Positions 8,676-18,193 of a stretch of 64,000 nucleotides of DNA are shown in pieces. Under the pieces are notes generated by a model. The model saw nothing but the letters and a program-made list of their open reading frames with translations. It searched no databases and was not told the origin of the DNA. The stretch's first letter is position 1. Each line of letters opens with the position of its first letter. Position numbers and translations under genes: made by a program. The stretch covers positions 265,124 to 329,123 of the forward strand of contig JAGARN010000005.1 of NCBI GenBank assembly GCA_017622235.1. The letters run 5' to 3'. The stretch comes from Spirochaetaceae bacterium (lineage in GTDB: Bacteria; Spirochaetota; Spirochaetia; Treponematales; Treponemataceae).

Positions 8676-10262
8676 TTATTCGTGTTTATGTAAAGATGCA
8701 GTTATAAAAAGTTCATCCTGATACCAGTCAATTCGTAAGGAAAAAATTTCTTCACTATAATCTGGTGCAGAGGCTTTAAATTTCCAAACACTACCGGTTT
8801 TAAGTTCAGATGTCTCTATTTCGTCTAAGGGTAGCCATTTCCCGCCATTAAGCACAGAAAACTGAACTTGAGAAGTAATATCTTTACCCGTTTCTGCATC
8901 AAAAGCTAAACCGTGAACCATAATATCTCTTACTGCATATTTCCTTAAATCTAATTTTGCAGTAGCATCTTCTGAACCAACAGTTATAGATTTCCACCAA
9001 ATATAGGGCCCGGCAGCAACCTTTATTCGATATTCACCAGGTTTAAGATAAACTGGCTTTGAACGATAAACTACAGCCTGTGCGTCATTTTGATTTTTTT
9101 CAGCTGCCAGAACTCTACGGCTACCGTTGACTTCTGGAATAGAGTCATTATCGTTTTCAAAGAAAAAGGCTCTTAGCGGAAGATCTGCTTGAGCCGAAGC
9201 TGTAGCCGGCAAAGTAACAGAAACTTCCAGTGGCGTATAATACGACCTAAGCAAATATTTATGGATTATTCCTTCATTCCATAAAACTGCAACAGAACAA
9301 CCCACTACCACTAGAGCAGCCAATATAAGAGCCACAAGTCGGCCTGTGTGCTTTTTGGGTTCGATTTTGGGTACAGAAAAAGTTTTTTCACCAGAAAGAA
9401 TAATCCTTGCAAGATTCTCTCGCAAAAGCCTTGTGTCGTATTCTTTTAAATATTTTTTTACTATTTTGATTATAGGAGCAACATCTTGATATCGCTTTTT
9501 GGGATTTGGGCGAATCATTTTTTTTATCAGTTTGCGAATTACAGGAGAAATTGTTTTATCTATTTTTTCTGGAGCAATATATTTTCCTTTTTGAATTTGT
9601 GCTACAGTTTCCGGAGAAAGGCTTCCTGGAAAAGGTTTTGAACCTGTAACCATTTCATAAAGCATTACCCCCATGGCATAAATATCAGCCCTCTTGTCTA
9701 CAGTGCGGCTGTCTGCAAATTGTTCTGGTGGCATATACGATGGAGTTCCTAACGTAACACCGGACTGAGTTATATCTTCTTCGGATTCTTTATCTGTACT
9801 TGCAATACCAAAATCTGCAAGTTTTACAGCCGCACGTTTTGAAATAAGAATATTACCTGGCTTAATATCCCTATGAACTATGCCTTTAGAGTGAGCATAG
9901 CTTAGGGCATAACAGGCATCTAAAAAAATTAACATAGTTATTTCATTTGGTAATACTGTCTGTTTTTTTATTACTTTATCTAAAGACATTCCATCTACAA
10001 ATTCAAGAGCAATATAGTGATATGCACCTTCTGTAAAATAATCGTACATATGCACAATGTAAGGATTCTGTAAATCTAAAAGAATCTGAGCTTCTCTTTT
10101 AAACCGTTCTCGAATAGCAGGATTTCCACGAATAGTCAGTTTTTTAAGTATTACTTCTCGTTTTAAAGAAGGATGCATAGCCTTGTAAACAGTACCCATA
10201 CCACCCTTTGCAATAATTGAAATAACCTTATACTTTCCTATTGTTTCTGGTAAATCAGCCAT
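8676..10262 (-). CDS. Transmembrane serine/threonine protein kinase
   Basis: This is a Hanks-type kinase of the PknB/PASTA-kinase group. The catalytic domain runs from about residue 8 to 265 with GKGGMGTVYKA-like glycine loop (IAKGGMGTVYKA), HRDIKPGNIL, ADFGIAS and GTPSYMPPEQ. A single transmembrane helix (LVALILAALVVVGCSV) is near residue 310, so the kinase is cytoplasmic and about 200 C-terminal residues are outside; these contain no PASTA motif that I recognise. The start is placed at MADLPETIGKYK, where GGGGGAG precedes the ATG and overlaps the previous gene's stop by 8 bases. An upstream start at 10307 is possible. Confidence 0.9.
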   Translation of the reverse strand: MADLPETIGKYKVISIIAKGGMGTVYKAMHPSLKREVILKKLTIRGNPAIRERFKREAQILLDLQNPYIVHMYDYFTEGAYHYIALEFVDGMSLDKVIKKQTVLPNEITMLIFLDACYALSYAHSKGIVHRDIKPGNILISKRAAVKLADFGIASTDKESEEDITQSGVTLGTPSYMPPEQFADSRTVDKRADIYAMGVMLYEMVTGSKPFPGSLSPETVAQIQKGKYIAPEKIDKTISPVIRKLIKKMIRPNPKKRYQDVAPIIKIVKKYLKEYDTRLLRENLARIILSGEKTFSVPKIEPKKHTGRLVALILAALVVVGCSVAVLWNEGIIHKYLLRSYYTPLEVSVTLPATASAQADLPLRAFFFENDNDSIPEVNGSRRVLAAEKNQNDAQAVVYRSKPVYLKPGEYRIKVAAGPYIWWKSITVGSEDATAKLDLRKYAVRDIMVHGLAFDAETGKDITSQVQFSVLNGGKWLPLDEIETSELKTGSVWKFKASAPDYSEEIFSLRIDWYQDELFITASLHKHE

Positions 10263-11271
10263 TTTCTCCCCCATGAATGTCATTATAGCTGGTGCGTTTT
10301 TTTTCATCTAGTGAAATTATATCTGTTTCCGGATTAAAAGCACGGTTATGAAGGACAATAGCCACATTTTGCATCCGTGGATTATGAATTTGAACAAATT
10401 TATTTTGTTGCCTTAAAGCATATTTTCCACTTACTGGTCTGTGTCCGCCAAGATATAGTGCCTCTGGAAAATTAGGTTGTAGCAAATCTAGCATTCTTTT
10501 AACTGAACCTTCTTGGCTGTCCCCATTATTTGTCCAAGTTAGCCCATGAATTACTTGGCTATCAAACAACCCATCTATAAGTTCTTCTCTAGAATAAGCT
10601 CTTTCTGGTTCTGCGTGGGAAAGTATACAATTTGGACAAATAGCACACAACGGCAAAGCTTCTTCTACAGAAGCATAAAGATGCAAAAGCTCTTGACCGT
10701 AATATTCCATCATAAAAAGCCTAACCATTTCTCCTTCTTGCACAAACTTACGAAAAGAATGATTACCGCCACGATTTGAATTCAATATATTTTCATGATT
10801 ACCCTTTAAAAAATGAAAAAACTCTGGAAACTTACATTTACAAGAAAAAATCTGTTCCATAAGCAATAGCCCATCTTGCATTTCTTGATGCATATTGTTA
10901 CCAGTAATAATACCTTTTTCAAACTCATTGTAAGCAGCAAGCCAGCGTTCTTTATGCAACTCAGAATGCAAACCGTCACCTAAACATACTATGCGAATAT
11001 TACCGGATTTCAATAATTCAAAGATAGTTGCACTGCCGTCAAAATCAGAATCTAAAACTTGAAGTTTATATTCCATAACTTTATTAAAAAAATCCAGTCT
11101 AGCGTGTAAATCCGGAACAACAAGAGTTGGAAGCCTTTTCTGTTCGCTACAAAAATCCAGCAACCCCCCAGGCAACCCTGTAAACGTATTTGCAGGACGA
11201 TACTCACAACTCTCTGTATCAAGTGTCTTAAGCGTCTGTTCTAAAAGAGAATACAAACTTTCCTGTGGCAC
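10255..11271 (-). CDS. PPP-like metallophosphoesterase
   Basis: This 338-residue protein has the calcineurin-type metal-binding series: VVPDLHARLDF, CLGDGLHSE, LKGNHENIL, then ILSHAEPE and YLGGHRPV. These are the D-x-H, GD, GNHE, H and GH ligands of the phosphoprotein-phosphatase-like superfamily. It has no signal peptide and should be cytoplasmic. It is encoded directly before the Ser/Thr kinase with overlapping ends and directly after an FHA gene, so a role in removing phosphates placed by that kinase is a reasonable inference. The start is a GTG without a strong Shine-Dalgarno, so the N terminus is uncertain. Confidence 0.75.
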   Translation of the reverse strand: MPQESLYSLLEQTLKTLDTESCEYRPANTFTGLPGGLLDFCSEQKRLPTLVVPDLHARLDFFNKVMEYKLQVLDSDFDGSATIFELLKSGNIRIVCLGDGLHSELHKERWLAAYNEFEKGIITGNNMHQEMQDGLLLMEQIFSCKCKFPEFFHFLKGNHENILNSNRGGNHSFRKFVQEGEMVRLFMMEYYGQELLHLYASVEEALPLCAICPNCILSHAEPERAYSREELIDGLFDSQVIHGLTWTNNGDSQEGSVKRMLDLLQPNFPEALYLGGHRPVSGKYALRQQNKFVQIHNPRMQNVAIVLHNRAFNPETDIISLDEKKRTSYNDIHGGENG

Positions 11272-11303
11272 AAGTTCTTTAGCGATTACAAGTACCTCTT
11301 TTT

Positions 11304-11648
11304 TTAAGAAATAATGAGGTTTGCGTTACCTATGGTTATTTTATCGCCACCGTTAAGTCTTACGTATTTATCAGCAGGAATTCTTCTTCCATTTAGAAAT
11401 GTACCGTTAGTGCTATTTTCATCTTTAAGAAAGTAAGCATCTTTGATTTTTTGAATCAAAGCATGATGGCGACTTGCCAATTTGTTATCTATAACAATAT
11501 TATTGTCGGAAGAACGCCCTATAGTAATCTTTGCAACCAATTCAATTCGGCTTCCGCCAAACATTAAATAAGAAACCTGCTCAGCATCTGTGAGTTTTTC
11601 TAACCTTTGTCCAACTTTGCTACTGGTAATGATTGTCGTATCTTGCAT
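11304..11648 (-). CDS. FHA-domain phosphothreonine-binding protein
   Basis: The 114-residue protein is essentially one forkhead-associated domain. The key binding residues are visible: IGRSSDNNIVI (Gly-Arg), ASRHHALI (Ser-x-x-His) and NSTNGTFLNG (Asn). FHA domains bind phosphothreonine peptides. It is 32 bases upstream of the phosphoesterase, which overlaps the kinase gene, so it probably recognises targets of that kinase or the kinase itself. A short N-terminal tail (MQDTTIITSSK) contains several Thr residues and could itself be phosphorylated, as in other small FHA proteins; this is inference. Confidence 0.88.
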   Translation of the reverse strand: MQDTTIITSSKVGQRLEKLTDAEQVSYLMFGGSRIELVAKITIGRSSDNNIVIDNKLASRHHALIQKIKDAYFLKDENSTNGTFLNGRRIPADKYVRLNGGDKITIGNANLIIS

Positions 11649-11714
11649 AAAACAAGTATAAACCTAAAAATAATATTTAGCAAGTTTTTTAACCGCTTAA
11701 TCCCATTAAACCAC

Positions 11715-12437
11715 TTAGCTACTGGTTAAAAGATTAAGAAGTGCCGCTTCTATTTCTAATCTTTCAGTTTCTGGAGTCATGTAACAATCATGTAAAGATA
11801 AAGTTCTGTTTTTTATGGAAACATCCAATTTAATTTGAACAGGTTTTCCGGCAAAAACAACAATTCTATCAGCAATACAAATAGCTTCTCTTACATCATG
11901 GGTTACAAGTATTACAGTTCGATTTTCTTCAAGTAACAAACTTTCTGTAAGTTCCATAAGTTTCAACTTTAAAGGTAAATCTTGGGATTGAAATGCTTCG
12001 TCCATTAAAAGAACAGATGAAGGATACGCAAAAGCTCTTGCTAATGCACATCTTTGCCTTTGACCACCAGAACATTGAAAAGGAAAAGATTTTGATTTTT
12101 CTTGCAAATTGGTTTTAGAAAGAAAAAAACGTGTTCTTTCTTGAGCTTCTTGTTTTGACATAATATTAAGTAAAGGCAACATCACATTTTTTTCCAAATT
12201 ACACCACGGCAAAAGACGAGGTTCTTGGAAAAGATAGGAAATTTTTTTCGGTGCTTCAATATTTCCTTGAATTACAGGTAAAAGTCCTGCAATACAATCC
12301 AACAAAGTTGTTTTTCCTGCTCCAGATGGTGCTAACAAAACTGTAATTTTTCCATGTTCAAAAGAAATATTAAAATCACTAAAAATATTGTTTTCACCCC
12401 TAGTAACGCACAGGTTTCTAACTATAACATCTTTCAT
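11715..12437 (-). CDS. ABC importer ATPase, NitT/TauT family
   Basis: This 240-residue nucleotide-binding subunit has all ABC motifs: Walker A APSGAGKTT, Q-loop LFQEPRLLPW, signature CSGGQRQRCALARA, Walker B VLLMDEAF and the H-loop VTHD. The LFQEPRLLPW segment is typical of nitrate/sulfonate/taurine/pyrimidine importers. It overlaps the permease gene by 4 bases (ATGA) and is the last gene of the avtA-SBP-permease-ATPase run. The substrate is not evident from sequence. Confidence 0.9.
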   Translation of the reverse strand: MKDVIVRNLCVTRGENNIFSDFNISFEHGKITVLLAPSGAGKTTLLDCIAGLLPVIQGNIEAPKKISYLFQEPRLLPWCNLEKNVMLPLLNIMSKQEAQERTRFFLSKTNLQEKSKSFPFQCSGGQRQRCALARAFAYPSSVLLMDEAFQSQDLPLKLKLMELTESLLLEENRTVILVTHDVREAICIADRIVVFAGKPVQIKLDVSIKNRTLSLHDCYMTPETERLEIEAALLNLLTSS

Positions 12438-13198
12438 GAATATTTCCCTGACTTGAGAAGATGTTTTACCCCTTGGTTAAAAACAAGTTCTAACACAAAG
12501 CATATAACCACAAGCACAGCTGTTATAGCAAAAACTTGACTTGTTTCAAGATGAACCTTTGCACTTTGAAGCAAAGTACCCGCACCATAACGTGGCAAAC
12601 TAAGCACTTCTCCGGCAGCAATAACTTTCCAGCTTTGTCCAAAAGTTGCCAAAGCACCACCTAAAAATGATGGCACGCAGGATGGAATGTATACATATTT
12701 TATTGCCTGCAATTTTGAAAATCCATAAATTTTAGCAGCAGAAAGCAAATTATAATTAGTATTTTCTATTCCAGATTGAACTGAAGAAATCATAACTGGC
12801 AACGTCATTAATACTGCAACAAAAACGGGTAAAGCCGAAGAACCAAGCCAAAAAATTGCAAGCAAAACAAAAGAAACAACAGGTGTTGCTCGAATTATTG
12901 CCACAGGAAATTCTAATAAATGACGAAAGAATGAACTTACACCACACAACAAACCAAGAACAGTACCTAACAAAACCGAAATACAAAAGGCTAAAATACT
13001 TCTAAGTGAAGTAATCAAAATATGTTGCCAAAAAAAAATTGACACTACACTTTGCTTTAACGCCACAAGAGTTTCCATTGGCGTTGGTAAAATTAATGGA
13101 GAAGAAACAATTTTTGCAGCAACATACCAAATTAATAAAAGCAATATTGCTGACAAAAAATAAGTCAGTGGCTTAAGCAAAGCAATATTTCTTTTCAT
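12434..13198 (-). CDS. ABC importer permease, NitT/TauT family
   Basis: The 254-residue integral membrane protein has about six hydrophobic helices and the cytoplasmic coupling (EAA-like) loop SAAKIYGFSKLQAIKYVYIP near residue 160, followed by FGQSWKVIAAGEVL, characteristic of SsuC/TauC/ThiX-type permeases. Its ATG overlaps the last base of the substrate-binding protein stop codon and its own stop overlaps the ATPase start, so the three parts are translationally coupled. Confidence 0.9.
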   Translation of the reverse strand: MKRNIALLKPLTYFLSAILLLLIWYVAAKIVSSPLILPTPMETLVALKQSVVSIFFWQHILITSLRSILAFCISVLLGTVLGLLCGVSSFFRHLLEFPVAIIRATPVVSFVLLAIFWLGSSALPVFVAVLMTLPVMISSVQSGIENTNYNLLSAAKIYGFSKLQAIKYVYIPSCVPSFLGGALATFGQSWKVIAAGEVLSLPRYGAGTLLQSAKVHLETSQVFAITAVLVVICFVLELVFNQGVKHLLKSGKYS

Positions 13199-14295
13199 TA
13201 GTTAAAATAAAAACCGTCATCAGGCAAAGTGCCACCTATAGCTTCCGGTGCAAAATCCATAAATATACCGAACAAATTTTCTAATTCCCCACGAGAATCC
13301 TCTGCGTTTTTATACATATATGCACCATTAGGTATGACTTTTGCAGCAATCGGAGCCATAAGACCCAGCGTATGATTCTGTACTAAAACACCAGCCTTTG
13401 TAGGGTTCTTATTAGTCCAAGAAATTGCATTCTCATATGCAGCTAAAAAACTACGAAGCATTTCTGGATTATCCTTTGCAAAAGAAGCACGGACTACAAC
13501 AACGGTCATTGGATAATTATTTGAAGCCTCAGCAGCCTGAACTGCACGATATTCCTGTTGCAAATCTATAGCCTTTATCACAGAAGAATCCTTTGAAATA
13601 GCAACAGTTGAAAAGGGTTCAGGAACAACAGCGTACTGAATTTTCCCAGAAAGTAATGCCGCAGCAATCTCTGAAGCTGGAATAGTAAAATCTAATGCAA
13701 CAGAATTTTCTGTTGCTACACTTCCTTCAGGAGCAATTTGTACACCGTTTTTTTGTAGAAGATAACGAAACATATATTCAGGGGTTGCTCCCTGCCCTGC
13801 TACACTCACCGTCTTACCTTTTAAGTCAGCTAATGAATTAATAGTTTTATCTCTAGTAATAAGATTTAACATACCTTGCCCCACAACAGCAGCAACAAGG
13901 ATTGCTCCATTATTTTTTGTATAAACCTTTGCTGCAACATTTGGAGGCAATATGCCAATATCAACTTCACCTTTTAGCAATTTGGGCAAAAGAGAATCCG
14001 CCCCTGCTTCTACCTGAAAAGTAACATCTGCACCTGAAATTTCAGGAATATTTTCAAACAAATATGCCATAGGAATTCCACTTGGACCATTCAAAGCAGC
14101 AACACGCATGGCAATTTTTGGGGAAACGTCAGAATCCTTTTCAACCACAGTGGATAAAGGTTCAGTTTCTGAAACTTCTTGAACTGAAGATTCTTGAATA
14201 GGTTGAACAGTTGCCTCTTTTTTTCCACCAGCAAAAACTGAACATATAAAAATAACACTTAAAAGTAAAATAAAAACAAACTTATTTGATTTCAT
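13198..14295 (-). CDS. ABC importer substrate-binding lipoprotein (NMT1/TauT-like)
   Basis: The start is placed at MKSNKFVFILLL (14295), where AGGAG precedes the ATG by 7 bases; a longer frame to 14448 runs into avtA and lacks a site. The 365-residue protein has a signal peptide with ICSVFAGGKKEA, a common treponeme export/lipidation junction, and a low-complexity linker. The mature part has the periplasmic-binding fold of NitT/TauT proteins (LNGPSGIPMAYLFEN, SVAGQGATPEYMFRYLL). Those families bind nitrate, sulfonates, or thiamine precursors; which one applies here is not visible. It follows avtA after 16 bases. Confidence 0.85.
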   Translation of the reverse strand: MKSNKFVFILLLSVIFICSVFAGGKKEATVQPIQESSVQEVSETEPLSTVVEKDSDVSPKIAMRVAALNGPSGIPMAYLFENIPEISGADVTFQVEAGADSLLPKLLKGEVDIGILPPNVAAKVYTKNNGAILVAAVVGQGMLNLITRDKTINSLADLKGKTVSVAGQGATPEYMFRYLLQKNGVQIAPEGSVATENSVALDFTIPASEIAAALLSGKIQYAVVPEPFSTVAISKDSSVIKAIDLQQEYRAVQAAEASNNYPMTVVVVRASFAKDNPEMLRSFLAAYENAISWTNKNPTKAGVLVQNHTLGLMAPIAAKVIPNGAYMYKNAEDSRGELENLFGIFMDFAPEAIGGTLPDDGFYFN

Positions 14296-14311
14296 ATCGA
14301 TTCTCCTCAAA

Positions 14312-15610
14312 TTAAATTCTATACTTTTTGTAAATATCAGCCAACAACTCAAGACCACCTTTAACTTCATCTCTGTTTCCTGAGTAATTAAGACGCAAAC
14401 ATTTATCAAAATGTCCCTTACATTCCTCTTTTGGGTTTTCAAGACCAAAGAAAAAATATTCCCCTGGCACAGTAATCAAACCTTGTTGCTTAAGCAAAGA
14501 ATATAATTCCCTTGTAGAAATTGATAAATCCTTTAGCATAAGCCACAAAAAGATTGCTCCTTCACTTCGATGGACAGCATAATCACAACCATGAAACAAC
14601 TGATGTATCCACTCTACTGTTTGCTTAGAACGCTGCTCATAGAAGGGTTTAACATAATTTTGTGCCACTTGTACCATCTCTCCGGAAAGTATGCAACGTT
14701 CCGCCAAGGCTTGTCCTAAGGAACCACAAGCCAAAGCGGCAATAGCATTAAGATTAGATAAAGCACGTGCAATAGGTGCAGAAGCAACAATTATCCCATT
14801 ACGCAAAGAAGGTAACCCAATTTTAGAAAGGCTCATGGAAAGAACTACAGATTCATCCCAATATGGTGTTGCATCATCGGTAAAAACAATATTTGGAAAA
14901 GGCAATCCATATGCATTATCCACAAACAAAGGTATACCGTATCTTCTAGCTAAACCAGCCAATTTTTTTATTTCGCTATCCGTAAGAACATTTCCAGAAG
15001 GATTTGTGGGTCTTGAAACACACATTGCACCGACATCGTTATGAGTATCAAGATAATACTCTAAGCGTTCAAAATCAATAAAATACTTAAATGTATTGTC
15101 ATCATAAAATGAACAACATGCCGGAATAGAAACAAAGGTATTTTCATCAATTCCTTGGTCTGCATATCCAATATATTCTGGAACTAAAGGAAGTAAGATT
15201 TTTTTATGCAACACTTTTCCAGAGGAAGTAAAAGTTCCCGAAAAAATATTGAACAAATAAAAAAAAGCTGACTGGCTACCATTAGTAATAGCTATATTTT
15301 CAGGTGTTATTTTCCAACCATACTTTTTCGAAAGAAATTCCGCAACAGATTCAATAAAATGCATTCTTCCTTGAGGAGCGTCGTATTTAGAAATTAACCG
15401 CTCAAAAGAATCGCCATCAGCCATAATGCGTTCCATTTCTCTACGATACATTTTTTCTGCCTCTGGAACTCTAGCAGGATTTCCACCTCCCAGTCGGTAA
15501 GGTGTAACACCTTCAGGCAAAGGACGTCCTAAGTCATCCATTAACTGAAGTATTCCAGAATAAGAGGCTAATTTTTCGCCAAAATCCGAAAAAACAATAT
15601 TGTGATTCAT
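14312..15610 (-). CDS. avtA: Valine--pyruvate aminotransferase
   Basis: AvtA is a fold-type I PLP enzyme that exchanges amino groups between alanine/pyruvate and branched-chain substrates. Diagnostic segments are FGEKLASYSGILQLMDDLG at the N terminus, LGGGNPARVPE (40-50), SRPTNPSGNV (199-208), the PLP-interacting DNAYG and the Schiff-base lysine in SLSKIGLPSLR (Lys263). The length of 432 residues is normal. It is 11 bases downstream of a bactofilin gene and 16 bases upstream of the ABC importer, suggesting the importer delivers something linked to amino acid metabolism, although cotranscription alone does not prove this. Confidence 0.88.
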   Translation of the reverse strand: MNHNIVFSDFGEKLASYSGILQLMDDLGRPLPEGVTPYRLGGGNPARVPEAEKMYRREMERIMADGDSFERLISKYDAPQGRMHFIESVAEFLSKKYGWKITPENIAITNGSQSAFFYLFNIFSGTFTSSGKVLHKKILLPLVPEYIGYADQGIDENTFVSIPACCSFYDDNTFKYFIDFERLEYYLDTHNDVGAMCVSRPTNPSGNVLTDSEIKKLAGLARRYGIPLFVDNAYGLPFPNIVFTDDATPYWDESVVLSMSLSKIGLPSLRNGIIVASAPIARALSNLNAIAALACGSLGQALAERCILSGEMVQVAQNYVKPFYEQRSKQTVEWIHQLFHGCDYAVHRSEGAIFLWLMLKDLSISTRELYSLLKQQGLITVPGEYFFFGLENPKEECKGHFDKCLRLNYSGNRDEVKGGLELLADIYKKYRI

Positions 15611-15621
15611 ACTTTTTAACT

Positions 15622-16041
15622 CTACTCTTCTGAATCTCTAGCAATACAAGCTTTTTTGTATTCTTCGGCAGTAACAGAAAACAAATCCACATCTGAAGGA
15701 ACTTCTAGCATAGAAACTTGTCCATGAAAGTCAACATTATCGTCAATTCTAAGCCTTTGAGTTATAACATCTCCAACAATTTTACTACCAGAACACATTT
15801 CTACTTTAGTTGAAGCTTCTATATCGCCTATTACATTTCCTGCTATAAGAATAGAATCTGCCCATATTTTACTAACTTTACAAACACCAGTTTTATCAAC
15901 TTTTAAATTTCCAGTTGCTTTAATTGAACCTTCAAATTTTCCTGTTATAACCAAATTATCCGAAAACTCAAGGACACCAGAAAATTCAGTCTCTTGACCT
16001 AAAACTGTTACATTTCCATTTTTCATGGTAAAAGAATGCAT
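15622..16041 (-). CDS. Bactofilin-family cytoskeletal protein
   Basis: This 139-residue protein is a single bactofilin (DUF583) domain made of short beta-helix rungs: TVLGQETEFSGVLEFSDNL, ITGKFEGSIKATGNL, VSKIWADSILIAGNVIGDI. Bactofilins polymerise without nucleotide on the inner membrane and help shape cells, organise wall synthesis or anchor structures. Short N- and C-terminal tails flank the core, as is typical. It lies between lnt and avtA in a same-strand run. Its specific role here is unknown. Confidence 0.88.
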   Translation of the reverse strand: MHSFTMKNGNVTVLGQETEFSGVLEFSDNLVITGKFEGSIKATGNLKVDKTGVCKVSKIWADSILIAGNVIGDIEASTKVEMCSGSKIVGDVITQRLRIDDNVDFHGQVSMLEVPSDVDLFSVTAEEYKKACIARDSEE

Positions 16042-16104
16042 TAAAAACCCCTCATATATTACAAACCCATTTTAGCATAATCGGTGTAATCTGTCAGTAG
16101 CAAT

Positions 16105-17784
16105 TTAGTTTGTAGAACAAGTTTTCTTTATTAGCTTTAGAACTATACCTAAAATCAATGACACACCGGTCAAACACAAAAAAATAACGCCCACATAATC
16201 ACCCCACCTGGTGTAAAGCGTTTGATCCATATCTTTTCGTATAGGTATCGTACCAATTAGATATGTTTCCTGAAAAGGCTCTACCATATCCAATATTTTA
16301 CCATTAGGATCTATAATGGAAGTCTGCCCTGTAGAAGTGGCTCTAACTGTAGGAACACGATTTTCCACAGAACGGAACAAAGCCATAGAAAGATGCTGAT
16401 ACTGACAAGCAAGACTTGAGGACCAAGCGTCGTTTGACATATTAACAAAGGCATTAGCTCCGTTTTGAACAAATCGACGACCAACAAAACCAAAAGTGTC
16501 TTCAAAACATATCGGTGTTCCAAATTTTAAGCCATTTACGTCAAAAACCACAGGTTCTGTACCAGGCTCCCACATATGAGTATCGCCATTAAGTAACATA
16601 TGGTACAACTTTGGAAAAGTTTTTGCAGCAGGAAAATATTCCGTAAATGGAACAAGCTTCATTTTGAAGTAAATTTCTGGTTCAGGAGGATTAACATTTT
16701 GACCGGGTCTAAACAATATGGAAGCATTATAATCAACAACGCCATAAGTTCCATCTTGCAAATAACCGTCTACACCATGATCGTTTCCTATAACGAAGGG
16801 AACAGAACATGAATCAATATAGTTCAAAAGTTTTTCAATTAATTCAAACTTCGCTTGTTCATACCTATGTTCATAATGCCAAGTTATTCTTGGAACGAAA
16901 GCTGTTTCTGGCCAAACAACAAGTTCTATACTTGGGTCTTCTAACAAAGCTTTGTCCGAAAGAGAAATAAGAGTATCTAAATCACGCTCGTAAGATTCAA
17001 GTCCTCCAACCCAAGGGTCAGAATTAGACTGAATCAAAGCAATCGTTGCAGTTTCATCTTGAGAATAATCCACCGGAGAAACAAAACCGTAAACAAGAAT
17101 TCCTACAAGAAACAAAAACCACACACCCAAAGAAACTAAATGTTGCCTTATACCTTGTAATAAAGCCTTACCAACGCACCTAATTCCTTTATTACTACCA
17201 ATAAAGCGGTAAGCATCAACAATTACAGCTGTACACCAAGCAGAGGCAAAAATTATAAATGCGTTTAACCCCCAAACACCACCTAAATCTGTACATTGAA
17301 TCATAGGAGTCCAACGCCAATGACTATATGCGGTAACTCCATAATGAAAACCAGAAAAACCTAGTGTTTTAACATATTCGTAGCCACACCATACTATCCA
17401 TTGTGCAAGCCAACCATATTTTGGAAACAGAGAAGCCGCCGCTTTAACCAAGGGGAAAGCCAACATTAAGTACAATCCATACATAAAGGAAATAACAAAT
17501 ATTCCCAATGGATGAAAAGTTGCTAGCCAATATGTAAATAAACAATACGAACCCACACCGTACAGCAATCCACACAACCATACGGTCTTCCAAGATACCA
17601 TACGAACCAACAAGAAAATAGGAATAAAGGCAAAATAAGAAAAAATCGGCAACCCTTGAACTGTAAACAAATTAGGCTGTGGCAGAGTAAAAAGCAAAAT
17701 CCCTAGTAACAAAAGCAACACTGAAAAACAAAATCTTTCTACTAAGGAAAGCCCCGCTTTTGAATTACAAATTTCTGCCCTCAC
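16105..17784 (-). CDS. lnt: Apolipoprotein N-acyltransferase
   Basis: Lnt adds the third acyl chain to the N-terminal cysteine of lipoproteins at the periplasmic face of the inner membrane. The protein has about seven N-terminal hydrophobic helices and a nitrilase-like domain with the catalytic series VVWPETAF (Glu), FKMKLVPFTEYFP (Lys) and GTPICFEDTF (Cys), and a final transmembrane helix. I place the start at the GTG (17784), with GAGG about 9 bases upstream and 4 bases past the HU stop; ATG at 17799 is the alternative. The gene follows hup and rpsT, an order shared with T. pallidum. Triacylation fits the many lipoproteins in this window. Confidence 0.93.
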   Translation of the reverse strand: MRAEICNSKAGLSLVERFCFSVLLLLLGILLFTLPQPNLFTVQGLPIFSYFAFIPIFLLVRMVSWKTVWLCGLLYGVGSYCLFTYWLATFHPLGIFVISFMYGLYLMLAFPLVKAAASLFPKYGWLAQWIVWCGYEYVKTLGFSGFHYGVTAYSHWRWTPMIQCTDLGGVWGLNAFIIFASAWCTAVIVDAYRFIGSNKGIRCVGKALLQGIRQHLVSLGVWFLFLVGILVYGFVSPVDYSQDETATIALIQSNSDPWVGGLESYERDLDTLISLSDKALLEDPSIELVVWPETAFVPRITWHYEHRYEQAKFELIEKLLNYIDSCSVPFVIGNDHGVDGYLQDGTYGVVDYNASILFRPGQNVNPPEPEIYFKMKLVPFTEYFPAAKTFPKLYHMLLNGDTHMWEPGTEPVVFDVNGLKFGTPICFEDTFGFVGRRFVQNGANAFVNMSNDAWSSSLACQYQHLSMALFRSVENRVPTVRATSTGQTSIIDPNGKILDMVEPFQETYLIGTIPIRKDMDQTLYTRWGDYVGVIFLCLTGVSLILGIVLKLIKKTCSTN

Positions 17785-17788
17785 CCGT

Positions 17789-18100
17789 TTATTCCTCATC
17801 AACAGGCAAATCCCAAACAGCTTTTTTTATTTCTTGTCCAGAACGGAACACCATGACATAATGAGAAGGCACAGATAAAACTTCACCAGTTTTTGGATTC
17901 CTTGCACGTTTACGAGCTTTGCGCAATCGTAACTCAAAAGTACCAAATCCTCGCAATTCTATTGTGGAACCAACTTTCATCGACTCTTTTAGGTTGGCAA
18001 GCAGTGAATCAAAAACATCTTGCACAACTTTTTTTTCCAAGCTTGTATCTTGTCTAACAAGGTCAATCAAATCATACTTTGTTATTTTTTTTGAATTCAT
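17789..18100 (-). CDS. hup: HU-family DNA-binding protein
   Basis: HU proteins bend and compact DNA as dimers. Residues show the family core: ITKYDLIDLVRQDT, VVQDVFDSLLANL, IELRGFGTFELRLRKARKRARNP and a basic arm (RNPKTGEVLSVPSH). The start is MNSKKITKYD (18100), preceded by GAAGG at a spacing of 9; a TTG frame to 18118 would bury that site. The length of 103 residues is slightly longer than average because of a C-terminal VWDLPVDEE tail. It lies between rpsT and lnt. Confidence 0.93.
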   Translation of the reverse strand: MNSKKITKYDLIDLVRQDTSLEKKVVQDVFDSLLANLKESMKVGSTIELRGFGTFELRLRKARKRARNPKTGEVLSVPSHYVMVFRSGQEIKKAVWDLPVDEE

Positions 18101-18193
18101 GAACTTTTCCCTTCCCAAAAATTTGACAAAGTCCCTGAAAAAAACAAGGGATGCATAATAGGCTACACCTACAGCACCCCCTTCCTCAAAAAA

